64,000 nucleotides of DNA from Paenibacillus silagei (GCF_017874735.1 NZ_JAGGLV010000010.1:62001-126000), one strand, 5' to 3'; shown: positions 51,548 to 62,600, counted from the first letter of the stretch. Notes: a model not told the origin generated them from the sequence alone. A program made the numbers and translations.

Positions 51548-51587
51548 CCAATTCAATCGGAAACGATCTTGATTGGTTTATTTTTTT
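51546..51587 (+). terminator. Terminator of the zeta-like toxin gene
   Basis: AACCAATTCAATCG pairs imperfectly with CGATCTTGATTGGTT and is followed by TTATTTTTTT. Confidence 0.7.
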
Positions 51588-51589
51588 GA

Positions 51590-51921
51590 CATCGCATCGT
51601 GTCCACAACCTCAAGAAACTCGGGCAACACCGGTGAAGACATGGAAGACCTGATCTCCATCGGCACCATCGGATTGATTAAGGCCATCGAGAGCTACCAC
51701 CCGAACAAGGGCACGAAGCTGGCTACTATCGTAACCTCGATATCTTGGACGAGAGGGAGAAAGAGGTCGTCGTCGGCCGCTTCGGCCTGGACACCGGCGG
51801 CGAGGAGCGGACGCAGCGGGAGATTGCGAAGGAGCTGGGGATTTCGCGGAGTTATGTGTCGCGGATAGAGAAGAGGGCGCTGATGAAGCTGTATCATGAG
51901 TTTTATAAGGTGAAGCGGTAA
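51590..51921 (+). pseudogene. Broken second copy of sigK (internal 196-bp deletion, 5' half missing)
   Basis: The sequence matches sigK from the region-2 NTGEDMEDLISIGTIGLIKAIESY segment to the very end (MKLYHEFYKVKR, then TAA 51919-51921). The N-terminal part is absent. After the codons for GTKLAT the copy jumps to the equivalent of YRNLDILD. Aligned to the intact gene, about 196 bp (44459-44654) are missing at a 2-nt CT microhomology, which shifts the frame. Many synonymous differences from the intact gene show that the copy is not recent or came from a related strain. A terminator follows it. Confidence 0.85.
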
Positions 51922-51938
51922 ACTCTTAATCAATTTAT

Positions 51939-51975
51939 AAAGCAACTTGTCTGCGGATGAGTTGCTTTTGTTTTT
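51939..51975 (+). terminator. Terminator after the sigK fragment
   Basis: AAAGCAAC (51939-51946) pairs with GTTGCTTT (51961-51968), followed by TTGTTTTT. It may also help terminate the convergent AraC gene. Confidence 0.7.
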
Positions 51976-51980
51976 CAAAC

Positions 51981-52829
51981 TTAATTTTGAACAGGTTTTG
52001 TTTTACGGATATATCGTCCTGGAGATACCCCTTCTGATTTCGTAAATTGTTTGGTGAATGAATATATATCCCCGTAACCAAGACTAACGGCTACGTGTTT
52101 GATGGGCAGTCCGGATAGCAGCATCATTTTGGCCTGTCTCATTAAATGTTCAGTGTGGTATCGCTTAGGGGAAATCCCGGTAGTCTCTTTAAAAAATTTC
52201 CGGAAGTTCTCGTAGCCCATATTCACGGCAGATGCCACTTCCTGAATATCAAAGTGAATATCATTGGAGACACTAATCAGCTCGCAGGCTTTTGTTATTT
52301 TACTATCATTTTCATTGCTATGAGCATTATGAATGCTACTGTGTAATCTGATAATCAAATCCTGAGATTTCATTAGCAGGGAGGGAAGACTTTCATCTGT
52401 TGCACTTTTCAAGGCTTTCAGCAAGGAAACAAAATCAAAGAAAAAATCATTCGTATGCAGTGCCGATTGGACTTCCTTATCGGAATTAATAATTCCAAGT
52501 GTCTTTAAGTATGAATAGACAGGATACCCGACACTGATATAAAATTCGATCCAATTCCCATCTGGTTCAATTGCAGTAGAGTGCAAACGTTCAGGTAGAC
52601 GTTGAACAAGATCACCTGCTTGCATAGGAGTAACGGTACCATCCGCAGAAATAAATGTTCCACTGCCTTGCAATACTACAAAACAGCTGTAATATCCTAT
52701 CTTAAAATCATATTGAGAACGCTCTGCTGATCTTTTCCGCATAAAGCCGCAAGATAAAATACCCTGATTAAAGTCTTTGCCGATACAGCGGTAGATTACA
52801 TCATTTTCATTAATGTCTTCAACAATCAT
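51981..52829 (-). CDS. AraC-family regulator of the beta-galactosidase gene
   Basis: The 282-aa regulator has an N-terminal cupin-like sensing region (YSCFVVLQGSGTFISADGTVTPMQAGDLVQRLP at about 47-80) and two C-terminal helix-turn-helix motifs (IQEVASAVNMGYENFRKFFKETTGISPKRYH and IKHVAVSLGYGDIYSFTKQFTKSEGVSPGRY). It is divergent from the GH2 beta-galactosidase gene with a 118-nt shared control region. A TATATT-like -10 near 52899 without a good -35 suggests activator-dependent transcription. It probably senses a galactoside and activates that gene. Confidence 0.88.
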   Translation of the reverse strand: MIVEDINENDVIYRCIGKDFNQGILSCGFMRKRSAERSQYDFKIGYYSCFVVLQGSGTFISADGTVTPMQAGDLVQRLPERLHSTAIEPDGNWIEFYISVGYPVYSYLKTLGIINSDKEVQSALHTNDFFFDFVSLLKALKSATDESLPSLLMKSQDLIIRLHSSIHNAHSNENDSKITKACELISVSNDIHFDIQEVASAVNMGYENFRKFFKETTGISPKRYHTEHLMRQAKMMLLSGLPIKHVAVSLGYGDIYSFTKQFTKSEGVSPGRYIRKTKPVQN

Positions 52830-52947
52830 GTATTCGCACTCCTACCAAAATGGATAAATGAAATACCATACTCAACATTTAATACAAGGGATTTTCCTTA
52901 TATTATAGGGGTATCTACATTGAAAGATCAACCAATTAGAACAATGG

Positions 52948-55900
52948 ATGGGAGTGTTATTTAAGCCGATGAAGCTAAGCAGAGATTGGGAAAATCAATA
53001 TGTTACTCAAAAAAACCGTTATCCCATGCATGAGCCCTACGGAGTATACGAAACCGTTGAACAGGCTTTAAGCGGAGACCGGAGAAAGTCTAAATACGTA
53101 AAAAGCCTGAATGGAATGTGGAAGTTTAAAATGTTCGGATCTCCCGATGAAGTAACGGATGAATTCTATAGTCCTGAATATGATGTGTCCCATTGGGATC
53201 ATATTCCGGTTCCTTCCAATTGGGAGCTTTCGGGGTATGGAAAACCTGTATACACCAATATGTTGTATCCCTTTGTTCAAAAAGGGGAGGGTTCAAGTCA
53301 CGAAATTCAACTCAGGAATAATGAATACATTTTGAATCCGCCTCATGTGCCAGAGAGTAACCTTACCGGTTGTTACGTTAGAACGTTTGAAGTTGACGAA
53401 CATTTTAACGAAAGGGATATATTTATTGATTTTGGAGGTGTAGAATCGTGTTTTTATCTGTGGTTAAACGGCAAAATGGTTGGTTATTCTCAGGATAGTA
53501 AGCTTAACGCTTCTTTTGATATCACGGATTACATTCGAAAGGGACAAAACCTTATAGCTGTTCAGGTGATGCGGTTTGGAGCCGGGACTTATCTGGAGGA
53601 TCAGGATTACTGGCATCTCTCGGGGATCTACCGGGATGTTCTCATTTATGCAAAACCACGTATGCGCATTCATGATTATAAGATCGAAACCCTCTTTTCA
53701 GGGAATTACAACAATGCCGAATTAAAAGTGACGGTTGCACCTAATAATCAAGTGAATGGTTATGGTGAAGCTCATGTGCGGTTGTCCCTGTATGATAGCG
53801 AACAGAAATTGGTTACTGAGTTTGAAACGCCAAAGTTTGCGGATTGTGATTTCTACCTGCGAGAAAAATATGTAGCAAAGGTTTCGAAAACCGTTTCAAA
53901 TCCTCAGTTGTGGAGCGACGAGAGCCCTTATCTCTATAAATTGGTGTTAGAAATGATTGATTTGTCCGGAAATGTAGTTGATATTGAGAGCGCGAATGTC
54001 GGCTTCCGTGAAGTGAATATCGATCGAAAAGGGGTCCTGAGAATTAATGGGAAGCGTCTCATTATACGGGGAACCAATCTTCACGCCTTTTGTCCTGAAT
54101 CAGGACGAGCCGTAACAACAGAATATATGCGCGAGCAAATCAAGGTCATGAAATCGCTGAATATCAATGCGGTAAGAACAAGTCACTATCCGCACGCAAT
54201 CGAATGGTATGACTTGTGTGATGAACTGGGAATTTACCTGGTGGATGAAGCCAATATTGAAACACACGGTCTTGGCGGCCAGTTAAGCGCATCCCCCGAA
54301 TGGACAAATGCGTATATGGAACGGGCTACACGGATGGTTCTGAGAGATAAAAATCATCCATCCATTATTCTCTGGTCTCTGGGTAATGAATCCGGTTATG
54401 GAGCGAATCATGCTGCGATGTACGGCTGGATTAAGGAGTATGACAAAACAAGGTACGTTCAGTATGAGTCTCTGAATCCTCCGGCAAACATCTCCGATAT
54501 TATGGCGCCTATGTATCCTCAGAAAGATTGGATCCTGGATGTCATGGCTGAAAGCGAGGATTTGCGTCCTTTTATTATGTGTGAATATGCGTATGCGAAA
54601 AGTAACAGTAACGGAAACTTTAAGGAATTTTGGGATCTCATTCATAAATTCCCGCGGTTTCAAGGAGGATTTATTTGGGATTTTCAGGATAAAGCGCTGG
54701 TTAAGCAGGATAAAGACGGAAATAAAAAGTATGTCTATGGCGGGGCATTCCAGGAAGAGGTTACTGATCCTGCACCTGATATGTGCCTGAATGGTATAGT
54801 TTTCCCAGATCTCACTCTCAAGCCGGCTGCGAATGAAATCAAAAATGTACAAGCTCCTATCCAAATGGATTACATGCCCGGGAATGATGGCTATCGAATT
54901 TATAATCATTACACGCATCGGGATTTAAGCCATTTGAATATGGCTTGGGAGCTGGTTTGCGATGGCAATGTGATTGAGAGCGGTAGTTTGCCTAAATATC
55001 ACACAGCACCCGGTTCCGTTGATAAGCTTCAAGCGCCATACGATTCGTCTAAAGTCTCCGGGGAAGCTTTTCTTAATTTCTATGCTTATTTGGACGAGGA
55101 CACCTTTTATTCTAAGAAGGGAACCTGTATTTATGCCTGCCAGATAGAGATTAAGGATTCTGTGAATAAAGTGCATACCGGAGAGATAGAAAAGGATAGC
55201 TTGAAGTATGATGAAACGACAAATGAAATTCATATCTATAATGAAAATACAACGGTTCTATTCTCGAAAGAAACCGCAGAGTTCATCTCTGTAAAATACA
55301 ATCACAAGAATTATTTCACGGGAGGAACCAATAACTTCTATCGCCCTCCAACAGGAATTGATGCAGGTATTCATCTTGAATCGTCCAATTATGCAGATGA
55401 ATGGAACGCTCTCGGGCTCCATTCCAATGAGAAAGAAATCAAGAATATTCGGGTATTTGCAGCACCTGCTGCTGTTATCATTCAAGTTCATTGTATCTAT
55501 CATGGATGCATTGAAACCAAAACCAATTATACCGTCGGCGGCAAAGGTATAGAAATCACGAATACAGTTGTGAACAATGCCAAGGTCGACACCCTCCCGA
55601 GAATTGGGCTAAGCTTCAAGTTCTCTGATGCTTGGAGTAAGTTGAAATGGTATGGCCGCGGGCCATGGGAGAACTACGCGGATCGTAAATCTGCCGCATT
55701 CGTTGGAGTCTATGAGAGCACTGTAGAACAGCAGCACGTACCCTATATCTTACCGGTAGAATGCGGTGGTAAGGAGGATGTTCGGTATTTATATTTGTCA
55801 TCCAAAGAACAAGCAGTAAAAGTAACGGCAGCGGGACATTTCCATTTCGATATTCATGGGCACAGTATTGAGCAATATGACAACGCCGCCTATGAAGACG

Positions 55901-56052
55901 AGCTGGGAAATTCAGATTCTGTTTATCTTCATATTGATCACAAACATGCAGGTCTTGGCGGAGATACCGGCTGGACCAAAAATATTCACGATCCCTATCA
56001 AATTAAGAAAGGTATCTATGTTTATACGGTAACTATAGAAATCATTTCTTAA
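52948..56052 (+). CDS. lacZ: GH2 beta-galactosidase (LacZ-like)
   Basis: The 1034-aa length is that of LacZ. Domains in order: a sugar-binding jelly roll (DVSHWDHIPVPSNWELSGYGKPVYTN), immunoglobulin-like domains, a TIM barrel (RTSHYPHAIEWYDLCDELGIYLVDEANIETHG), and the C-terminal beta-sandwich (GRGPWENYADRKSAAFVGVY). Probable catalytic residues are the acid/base Glu in LWSLGNESGYG and the nucleophile Glu in MCEYAYAKSNSNG. There is no signal peptide, so it is cytoplasmic and cleaves terminal beta-galactosides. The start is uncertain: ATG 52948 has no clear ribosome site, and ATG 52969 follows GGGAG at a long 14-nt spacing. No galactoside permease is encoded nearby. Confidence 0.92.
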   Translation: MGVLFKPMKLSRDWENQYVTQKNRYPMHEPYGVYETVEQALSGDRRKSKYVKSLNGMWKFKMFGSPDEVTDEFYSPEYDVSHWDHIPVPSNWELSGYGKPVYTNMLYPFVQKGEGSSHEIQLRNNEYILNPPHVPESNLTGCYVRTFEVDEHFNERDIFIDFGGVESCFYLWLNGKMVGYSQDSKLNASFDITDYIRKGQNLIAVQVMRFGAGTYLEDQDYWHLSGIYRDVLIYAKPRMRIHDYKIETLFSGNYNNAELKVTVAPNNQVNGYGEAHVRLSLYDSEQKLVTEFETPKFADCDFYLREKYVAKVSKTVSNPQLWSDESPYLYKLVLEMIDLSGNVVDIESANVGFREVNIDRKGVLRINGKRLIIRGTNLHAFCPESGRAVTTEYMREQIKVMKSLNINAVRTSHYPHAIEWYDLCDELGIYLVDEANIETHGLGGQLSASPEWTNAYMERATRMVLRDKNHPSIILWSLGNESGYGANHAAMYGWIKEYDKTRYVQYESLNPPANISDIMAPMYPQKDWILDVMAESEDLRPFIMCEYAYAKSNSNGNFKEFWDLIHKFPRFQGGFIWDFQDKALVKQDKDGNKKYVYGGAFQEEVTDPAPDMCLNGIVFPDLTLKPAANEIKNVQAPIQMDYMPGNDGYRIYNHYTHRDLSHLNMAWELVCDGNVIESGSLPKYHTAPGSVDKLQAPYDSSKVSGEAFLNFYAYLDEDTFYSKKGTCIYACQIEIKDSVNKVHTGEIEKDSLKYDETTNEIHIYNENTTVLFSKETAEFISVKYNHKNYFTGGTNNFYRPPTGIDAGIHLESSNYADEWNALGLHSNEKEIKNIRVFAAPAAVIIQVHCIYHGCIETKTNYTVGGKGIEITNTVVNNAKVDTLPRIGLSFKFSDAWSKLKWYGRGPWENYADRKSAAFVGVYESTVEQQHVPYILPVECGGKEDVRYLYLSSKEQAVKVTAAGHFHFDIHGHSIEQYDNAAYEDELGNSDSVYLHIDHKHAGLGGDTGWTKNIHDPYQIKKGIYVYTVTIEIIS

Positions 56053-56074
56053 GAAAAACGCATCAGCTGAGGAT

Positions 56075-56127
56075 AATAGCCTGTAGAGATGAGAGAATAA
56101 CGTCTCATTCCTACAGGCTATTTATGT
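56075..56127 (+). terminator. Terminator of the beta-galactosidase gene
   Basis: AATAGCCTGTAG and CTACAGGCTATT form a perfect 12-bp stem, extended by an inner ATGAGA/TCTCAT pair, followed by a T-rich tract. Confidence 0.85.
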
Positions 56128-56237
56128 TTCTATATCATGAACAAATTTTGGGTATCATCGTAGAGCATTCTACTTTCAGCTATACTTATCTAAGCAGCTT
56201 GAATATGTAATTAAAGAGCTTAGGGTAGGAGGCAAAA

Positions 56238-57545
56238 GTGAATACTTCAGATGATATCCTTTCGTTTATAAGCCGAAATTATTTGAAAAAAGATGAGCAA
56301 CTGGAGATGCCAACATTAATAAGTGATGATTCTCTTGTTGATATAGATATTGTAAAAAGGACTGCCCGTACGCTACGAAGAGTAGGGATCATTACCGTTT
56401 CATGGCAGGATGGCTTAAGTGCCGAAGAACCTCCGGAGCAGCAGCTGTTACGCTGGACAGTGGGGAAGCGTGCCTTATTAGATGACAATCAACAAACTTT
56501 TGACTGGCTGAGTAAGGGATGGATTGTGAAGGAGGTCCGGTTCAAGCAAGACGGGAAATCGGTAGACCGGATATATTACCGTATGGGGTATTTATTATAT
56601 GTTCAACTGATAAATAAGCAAAAAGACACAGAAAGGGATATAATAGATCAATTTACGTTTTATCAGTCAGAAGCTGCCCGGAGAATGGAAGAAATAATGT
56701 GTGTACCGGGCGAACGGATGCTTCAGTTAAAGGGTTTGACAGTATTCTTAACGGATAGTTTAGCGTGGAGTATTGGTACGTTGAAGGATCAGGCTGTTTT
56801 CCCTGCGAATTGGAGTGTATCAAAACGAATCCATTCATTACACTTTTTACTGGCTTTTGGCATGATTTCTTGTACCAAAGAAATATTTGACTGGAAAGAA
56901 ATTGGCGCGCAGTATTACCCGGGTATTGGAGGCTCTAAGGCATTTGATCTGTCTAAAATAGAGTTTCTTAACATGCTGGAGACGCTAAGCGGTCAGCCAG
57001 CGGAAGCATTAGGAATGATAAGCGGAGGGCAGATTACGCCGATCTATTTTGCCGGTACCCTTGAAGGGAAATGGTCCAATTTCCAGGCAGGACCTGTTCA
57101 TGCCTTAACCAATATTTCAGTATCCCAAGACCAGTATTCAACCGCAGCAACTACGCTATGGTTAGTCGAGAATCGGGCTGTTTTGACGCGGATGTCAGCA
57201 GAACCCCATTTCTTGCAGGAGACTAATTCTGTGATTATATGTGTGGACGGCCATATCCGGAGTGTGCACCATTATTTCATCAGGCAATTAATGAATAGTA
57301 GCTCAATCGGTCAAGTGATCTTGTGGAGTGATTATGATGAGGCGGGGCTGCAAATTGCACGAGAAATGTACCAGTCGCTTAGTGGACATGATGTGCGGCA
57401 TAAATGGATCTGCCCTGATCACTCCATACTAACCAGTTGGCCGGAGTATCAAAAGCGCATGGAGGATTTGCTGCAGTATATGAAGTTGGAACAAGAGATT
57501 GTGTTAGGGGAGGCAGAGGATTGGAGAAGCTGGATCAACCATTAA
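56238..57545 (+). CDS. jetD: Wadjet system protein JetD (Toprim-fold nuclease subunit)
   Basis: The 435-aa protein has N-terminal winged-helix-like segments (KRTARTLRRVGIITVSW) and a C-terminal Toprim-like region. There LVENRAVL carries the Glu and QVILWSDYDEAGLQIA carries the paired Asp residues (D365, D367), the layout of JetD/DUF2220 proteins. In Wadjet systems JetD is the nuclease that cuts small closed-circular DNA trapped by the JetABC condensin-like motor. The start is GTG behind GGAGG. It is the first gene of a four-gene overlapping operon, and the order D-A-B-C differs from the A-B-C-D order of type I systems. Confidence 0.85.
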   Translation: MNTSDDILSFISRNYLKKDEQLEMPTLISDDSLVDIDIVKRTARTLRRVGIITVSWQDGLSAEEPPEQQLLRWTVGKRALLDDNQQTFDWLSKGWIVKEVRFKQDGKSVDRIYYRMGYLLYVQLINKQKDTERDIIDQFTFYQSEAARRMEEIMCVPGERMLQLKGLTVFLTDSLAWSIGTLKDQAVFPANWSVSKRIHSLHFLLAFGMISCTKEIFDWKEIGAQYYPGIGGSKAFDLSKIEFLNMLETLSGQPAEALGMISGGQITPIYFAGTLEGKWSNFQAGPVHALTNISVSQDQYSTAATTLWLVENRAVLTRMSAEPHFLQETNSVIICVDGHIRSVHHYFIRQLMNSSSIGQVILWSDYDEAGLQIAREMYQSLSGHDVRHKWICPDHSILTSWPEYQKRMEDLLQYMKLEQEIVLGEAEDWRSWINH

Positions 57546-58975
57546 TTTCAATTTTTCAGACTGACGAATCCGGGCCGGAAATGCACCAGGCCTTAAGGGA
57601 TATTGCTCTGTTGTCAGGGGTATTGAATGATCTGGGCTCCCAGAACTTTCTGCAGACGCCTATCGAAATTTTACGGTTCTTACGTATTATTCAACTGCTC
57701 AATGAGGAGGCCCTGGGGCTGGATGAACCGATTGAGAACGTAGATACCCTGTATTTTCGTTACCGGAACCGCTATGAGGACCTTGACCCGCCAAGCAAGA
57801 AAAAGGTTGAACAGATTGTAAATGTCCTAGTGAAGTATAATTGGATATCCAAACAAACCAGGCAGCTAAAAATGCGTGATGTAGGGAAGCGGATGATGGA
57901 TACGACCATACGGCTTGCTAATGATTCTTTAGCCTATTATATGCATGATGATATAGGACGATCGTTATTCCAGGCCAGACGGGATGCTGAGCTTAGCGAA
58001 GCCTATGATGATCATGGCATTTCCGGCGGTAACAAAATTGCCAGTATGATTCGCAACGTGGAAAATGCTATACAATTGATGAAGGAACGTGAATTAGAAA
58101 TGCTGGCGGACCGTAATGCACTGCCTCAGTTAGAGATTATCCATCAGTTGATGCAGGAGCTGGAGATGAAGCTGACAAAGCGTCTCCGTAAGTTTCATAC
58201 ATTAGAGGACAGTCTGGTGCTCAGTGATTTAATGCAGGCAGGAACATCTGCACTTGCCGATGGCACGAATCTGAGCATGGGGATGATTAATAAATATCTC
58301 AAATTTACGATGATGAAGCAAACGATGCTCTTGTCCTCGATTAATCCCGAAAAAGTCCGGATGTTCATTACTCAAATGTATGACCCGCCTCCAGAATCAG
58401 ACATTCCTAATGCTCATCAGATTATGAGCTTTATGGAGCAGAATGAATACGAGGGGGAGTCCATGGATGGTCTGTGGATGCCTGTTAAATTCGCCGCGCC
58501 GCTGTCCGGTGCAGCTATTAGTGAAGCTATTCATTATCTTGAGGACTATGAGCCGCTAGTGGATCGAATGCAGGAAGATATCCAGGAGACCCAATATATC
58601 CATGAGGAGATTGATATTACACAATTAGAGGATATGATGGGAGATTCAGCGTGGTTGCTGACGAAATCTATGATTGAGACGGACGCCATTGAAGGATTCA
58701 TGCAGGAAGTGGAGCAAGCTCCGCTAGAGACGGTAATCATTGAAGCAACATCTGCGGAGTGGGGCGATGCGATTAACGCACTTACGGCGTTATCTGCGTT
58801 AGTAGGCAGCAAGAAGCTGACAATGTACGAAGCGGCGGCGGAATCAGAATCCCAAGTCCCCCGATATGACAAGGAATGGGACTGGATGAATCCGAAGGAT
58901 ATTAATCAAGTCGTTAAGCATAACAAAGCTTCAATGAACAGGCAGAAGAGGAGTGACGATGAGCTTGACGGATGA
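57521..58975 (+). CDS. jetA: Wadjet system protein JetA (kleisin-like subunit)
   Basis: The 484-aa mostly helical protein has winged-helix-like regions at about 20-125 (PIEILRFLRIIQLLN, VEQIVNVLVKYNWIS) and a long helical middle (ENAIQLMKERELEMLADRNALPQLEIIHQLMQELE). It has no enzymatic motif. In Wadjet, JetA is the kleisin-like protein bridging the JetC ATPase heads. The call rests on gene position between JetD and JetB and on the helical architecture. The start is TTG 57521, 7 nt after GGGGAGG; the longer frame from 57437 lies inside jetD. It overlaps jetD by 25 nt and jetB by 17 nt. Confidence 0.82.
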   Translation: MEKLDQPLISIFQTDESGPEMHQALRDIALLSGVLNDLGSQNFLQTPIEILRFLRIIQLLNEEALGLDEPIENVDTLYFRYRNRYEDLDPPSKKKVEQIVNVLVKYNWISKQTRQLKMRDVGKRMMDTTIRLANDSLAYYMHDDIGRSLFQARRDAELSEAYDDHGISGGNKIASMIRNVENAIQLMKERELEMLADRNALPQLEIIHQLMQELEMKLTKRLRKFHTLEDSLVLSDLMQAGTSALADGTNLSMGMINKYLKFTMMKQTMLLSSINPEKVRMFITQMYDPPPESDIPNAHQIMSFMEQNEYEGESMDGLWMPVKFAAPLSGAAISEAIHYLEDYEPLVDRMQEDIQETQYIHEEIDITQLEDMMGDSAWLLTKSMIETDAIEGFMQEVEQAPLETVIIEATSAEWGDAINALTALSALVGSKKLTMYEAAAESESQVPRYDKEWDWMNPKDINQVVKHNKASMNRQKRSDDELDG

Positions 58976-59633
58976 ATTAAATGTAAATCCGCTTAATGTC
59001 ATGCAGGCAATCAAAGGCATGTTAACCGAGGCGGAAGAGATCGTGTTCATGAATCTTTTATTCTCATCCTCTGCAACAATACGTGTGGGCAATTTCGGCT
59101 TATCCCGGCGCGAGGTAGAGAAGCAGTTAAAGATATCTAATGATGATGAGCAGTTCAATTCATTTTTAATGCGGGTTAATCAGGCGGTAAGCCGGTATTT
59201 CAAAGTAATCTATGATGTGAAAAGAGATCAGGTGATCGTGATGATGCGGGTTCCTGCCCGATCGGCACGCAGTACATTGTCCAAAGAAAGTCTGGCCATT
59301 CTCTTGTTTATCTTTTATCAGCAAGAAGTGTTGCAGCATGAGTTCACGCTATTCGATCAGTTGCTAAATGCTCTTGGACATGAGACGACAAAGGCAAATC
59401 AGCGTTTGATTCTAAATATTGACCAATTGAAAAAAATCGGGGCACTCGAAGAATATGATACCAATTCAAATGAGAAGGCGTATACCATCACTGGAATTGG
59501 GGCTAATATGTTCTCGGATTCCTTTCTGCGGCGTACGGTTGAATTCAGTCAATCCAATCAATTAAACAAAGAGGAAGTTCTGAAGTTTTTCAAACGATAT
59601 AATCTGTATCAGGAAGGAACTGACGAAGCATAA
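58959..59633 (+). CDS. jetB: Wadjet system protein JetB (KITE-like subunit)
   Basis: The 224-aa protein has two winged-helix-type segments (GNFGLSRREVEKQLKISNDDEQFNSFL and QRLILNIDQLKKIGALEEYDT), resembling the MukE/KITE subunits that dimerise on kleisin in condensin-like complexes. The ATG at 58959 has AGAGGAG 5 nt upstream; a GTG at 58953 overlaps that site. Position between jetA and jetC, with overlaps at both ends, supports the assignment. Confidence 0.82.
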   Translation: MSLTDELNVNPLNVMQAIKGMLTEAEEIVFMNLLFSSSATIRVGNFGLSRREVEKQLKISNDDEQFNSFLMRVNQAVSRYFKVIYDVKRDQVIVMMRVPARSARSTLSKESLAILLFIFYQQEVLQHEFTLFDQLLNALGHETTKANQRLILNIDQLKKIGALEEYDTNSNEKAYTITGIGANMFSDSFLRRTVEFSQSNQLNKEEVLKFFKRYNLYQEGTDEA

Positions 59634-62600
59634 TGATACCTTGGAAAATGTGGTTTACTGGCATTCGGGATTATCAGCCAACGATGATGGACTTGTCAGG
59701 ACAAGAATCACATATCTTGATCACCGGCCCGAATGGAGCAGGGAAATCTACCATAACGTACTGCATGGGGGTTGTTTTGTATTCTTCCAAGGTAGACTTA
59801 GAGGGTCTGAAATCCCGCAATCTCCTTCCGGATGATACGTGGAAAGCTCACATTCGGCTATTGTTTAAGAATGAGGGAAGCGTGCGCATGGATGCCCCTG
59901 CCTTTATCGAATTCTCGATTTATATTGTGCAGGAACCGGGACAGCCGGCCAAGAAGGAATTTATCATTCAATCGGGGGATGATCCGGAGCAATGGGATGA
60001 GACTATTAAGTATACTTCAGGTGACCGGCAATACAATTTCACTACGTACAAGAAGGACCTCCAGTACAAATACAAAATTGATCCCGACCTGTTCTACCTG
60101 ATTTGGTATCAGCAGGAGGTTAATCAATTCGCGGTCATGGACCCGCAGGAGCGGTTTCGTATTTTTGCTGAAATGCATGGCATTAATCAGGTACAGCACA
60201 ACTGGGAAGAAAGTATGGAGAAGTTGAAGGAAGTGCAGGAGAGTCTAAGAACAGCTGATATTAACGTTTCCAATAAAAAGCAATGGCTGGGAATTGCTAA
60301 GGCAGCGCTGGAACGGTATGAGGATAATCGCAAGCGTCTTGTACAAGGAGGCCGGATGTACGCTGGAGCACTGCTGAAATTAGAAACCTTTTATAAGCAG
60401 GAACAACAGCATTTATTAGCCAAGCAAGAACAATTGCTCGTGGACCAGGAAGCAACGAAGGACAACCTTGACCTATTGCAAGAGCAAGCCGAGCGGATTA
60501 CTTATGAGCTAACGCAGGTCCAAGCGGAAAAAGAGCAGATTAACGAGGAAATCACTTTATTACAGGAGAAGCTGTCTCTTGTTAATAATGAAATAAATGA
60601 AACCACGAACGTTATTAATGAATTGAACCACCAGCTGAAGGAGCTGAATCAAGAAAAGTCTGGAATTACGCGCACTGAAGAAGAGGTACAGGCGCAGCTC
60701 GAGGCAATCACTTTACAGCTTCAAGAACGGAATCGTGACTTGGCGAAGGCTGATGCAGACATCCAGGAATCCGAGAGTATGATAGCGCAATTAATGAATT
60801 CAAGCTATATTCTGCATGCGCAGATTCAGCAGGATAAGGCACTGGAGTACGAACACCAGGGACGGTTATGGCAATATCACAGCAGTTATGATGTGGATAA
60901 GAATATTGCAGCATTAGAGCAAAGAATTCGAGACTTTAAGCATGAACGAGATAAGAAGGCGAAGCTGCTTCAGGCATTAACGGAAGAGGGATTTCAGCTT
61001 GAGCATAATCAATTATGGTCGGACCGCCAGAGGGAGTCACTTGCGCTATTTAAAGCGAATGGGGTGCGTGCTTATACCTTAAATGAGCTGGTTGAATTAG
61101 ACGAGTCCGCCCGGCCCGCAGCAGAGGAGCAATTCGAAACTATTAAATATACAGTATTTTTTGATGGTATGCATGTACAGGCTCCGAATGATTTGTATCA
61201 TGTTCCTCTGCGGAGTATTGTGCCGGATCGATCGGTTACTGACATTCAGGAGCTTCAGATTCATGTGAAAAAAGGCATCAGTGATGATGTATTCCCGCAT
61301 GCAGTTAAAGCTCTATGGTGGGTAGAGCAATTCTATCAGGCAGGAGAAATACGTGTAGAGAAGGGTCTGCTGATTGATCCGAGGGGGATTCGCGGACCAC
61401 AGGAGAAGAAGAACTATATCCTAAGCCAGAAGGCTCTGCAGAAACGCAAAGAGGAAATTCAGAAGAACACTAGCCAATTAAATACAGTGCTTGCGGATAT
61501 CGAAGACTCCATTAAGAATGATACACAGACTATGCAGGAACTGCATGCGATTATTCAAGCTGTTCGTGAATCCGAAGCTTTCCTCACCAAGAAGCATGAA
61601 CGTGAAGGACGGGCTGCGAAATATGCACTTGAAGTGCTGCGTCTTGACGAGCAGAAGCAGCAGCTTCAGGAAATAAAGGTTGTGCACAAAAAAATCCTCG
61701 AGAAACAGGTCAAGCTGGAGCATACACAGGGAATTTTGCAGCAGGAAGCGGATTTTTATGTACGCTTGGGACAGCAGAAGGAAAAGTATGAAACGTTGCA
61801 GCAGAAGACAAAGCACCGCCAGAGCTTAGCCGCGCAACAGGATATGATAAAGCAGCAATCTGACACTCTTGAAGAACAGCTTGATCGTATAGAGGGTAAT
61901 GAACGCCGACAAAACCGGAATTTTGCCAAGAATCAAGACGATGTTGAACAGGTAACGCGTACGTTGCAGCAAATGAATATCCAACTAAAAGAAACCCATG
62001 AGGCGCTTGAGACATCACAAATAAATCTGCTTACGGCCATCGAAGAAATTGAGAATTTCAAAGGAACAGCCCGGTTTATTTATGATGAGCTGGTTAACGA
62101 GCCTGAACCAGAACTTAGTAATGTGAAAAAACCGCAGTCGGTTACCAAGCTCCGTCAAGAATATGAGTCCGGGAAGGTTACATTTGATAATGCCAGGTAT
62201 GAATCGGGTCTAGACCCTGCTGCACCTGAGAATTACAAAGTCATTGAGGAAGAGGTTCACCGGCTGCAGGATGAGTATAAGCGGACAAGCTTATTGTTTG
62301 AAGAGAATCAAGAACGGGCTGAGACGCTCAGGGATCAATTGGAGACAACCATTAATATGAGAGTGCTTGAAATTCAGCAGCGATTCAAGAACTACATGAG
62401 CGGTTTTCAGTTCGAGGGGCAGATTGATTGGAAGCAGCAAGAGGATCGCAAGGGACGGGTGCTGTTCCATTTATTCATAAGAGCCCGTAAGGAAGGGCAT
62501 CGGGGAACGTTAGAGGATGTCAGTGTGAAGGCACGGGGAGGAAGAGTTGGCAAGGGTGTCTCTGGCGGGGAGGAGTCGCTGAGTTCACTACTGTTTGCAC

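Noticed and set aside
51599..51868. 89-codon frame as a real short protein
   Set aside because: It is the sigK fragment read across the deletion; after GTKLAT the frame is shifted and the residues are meaningless.
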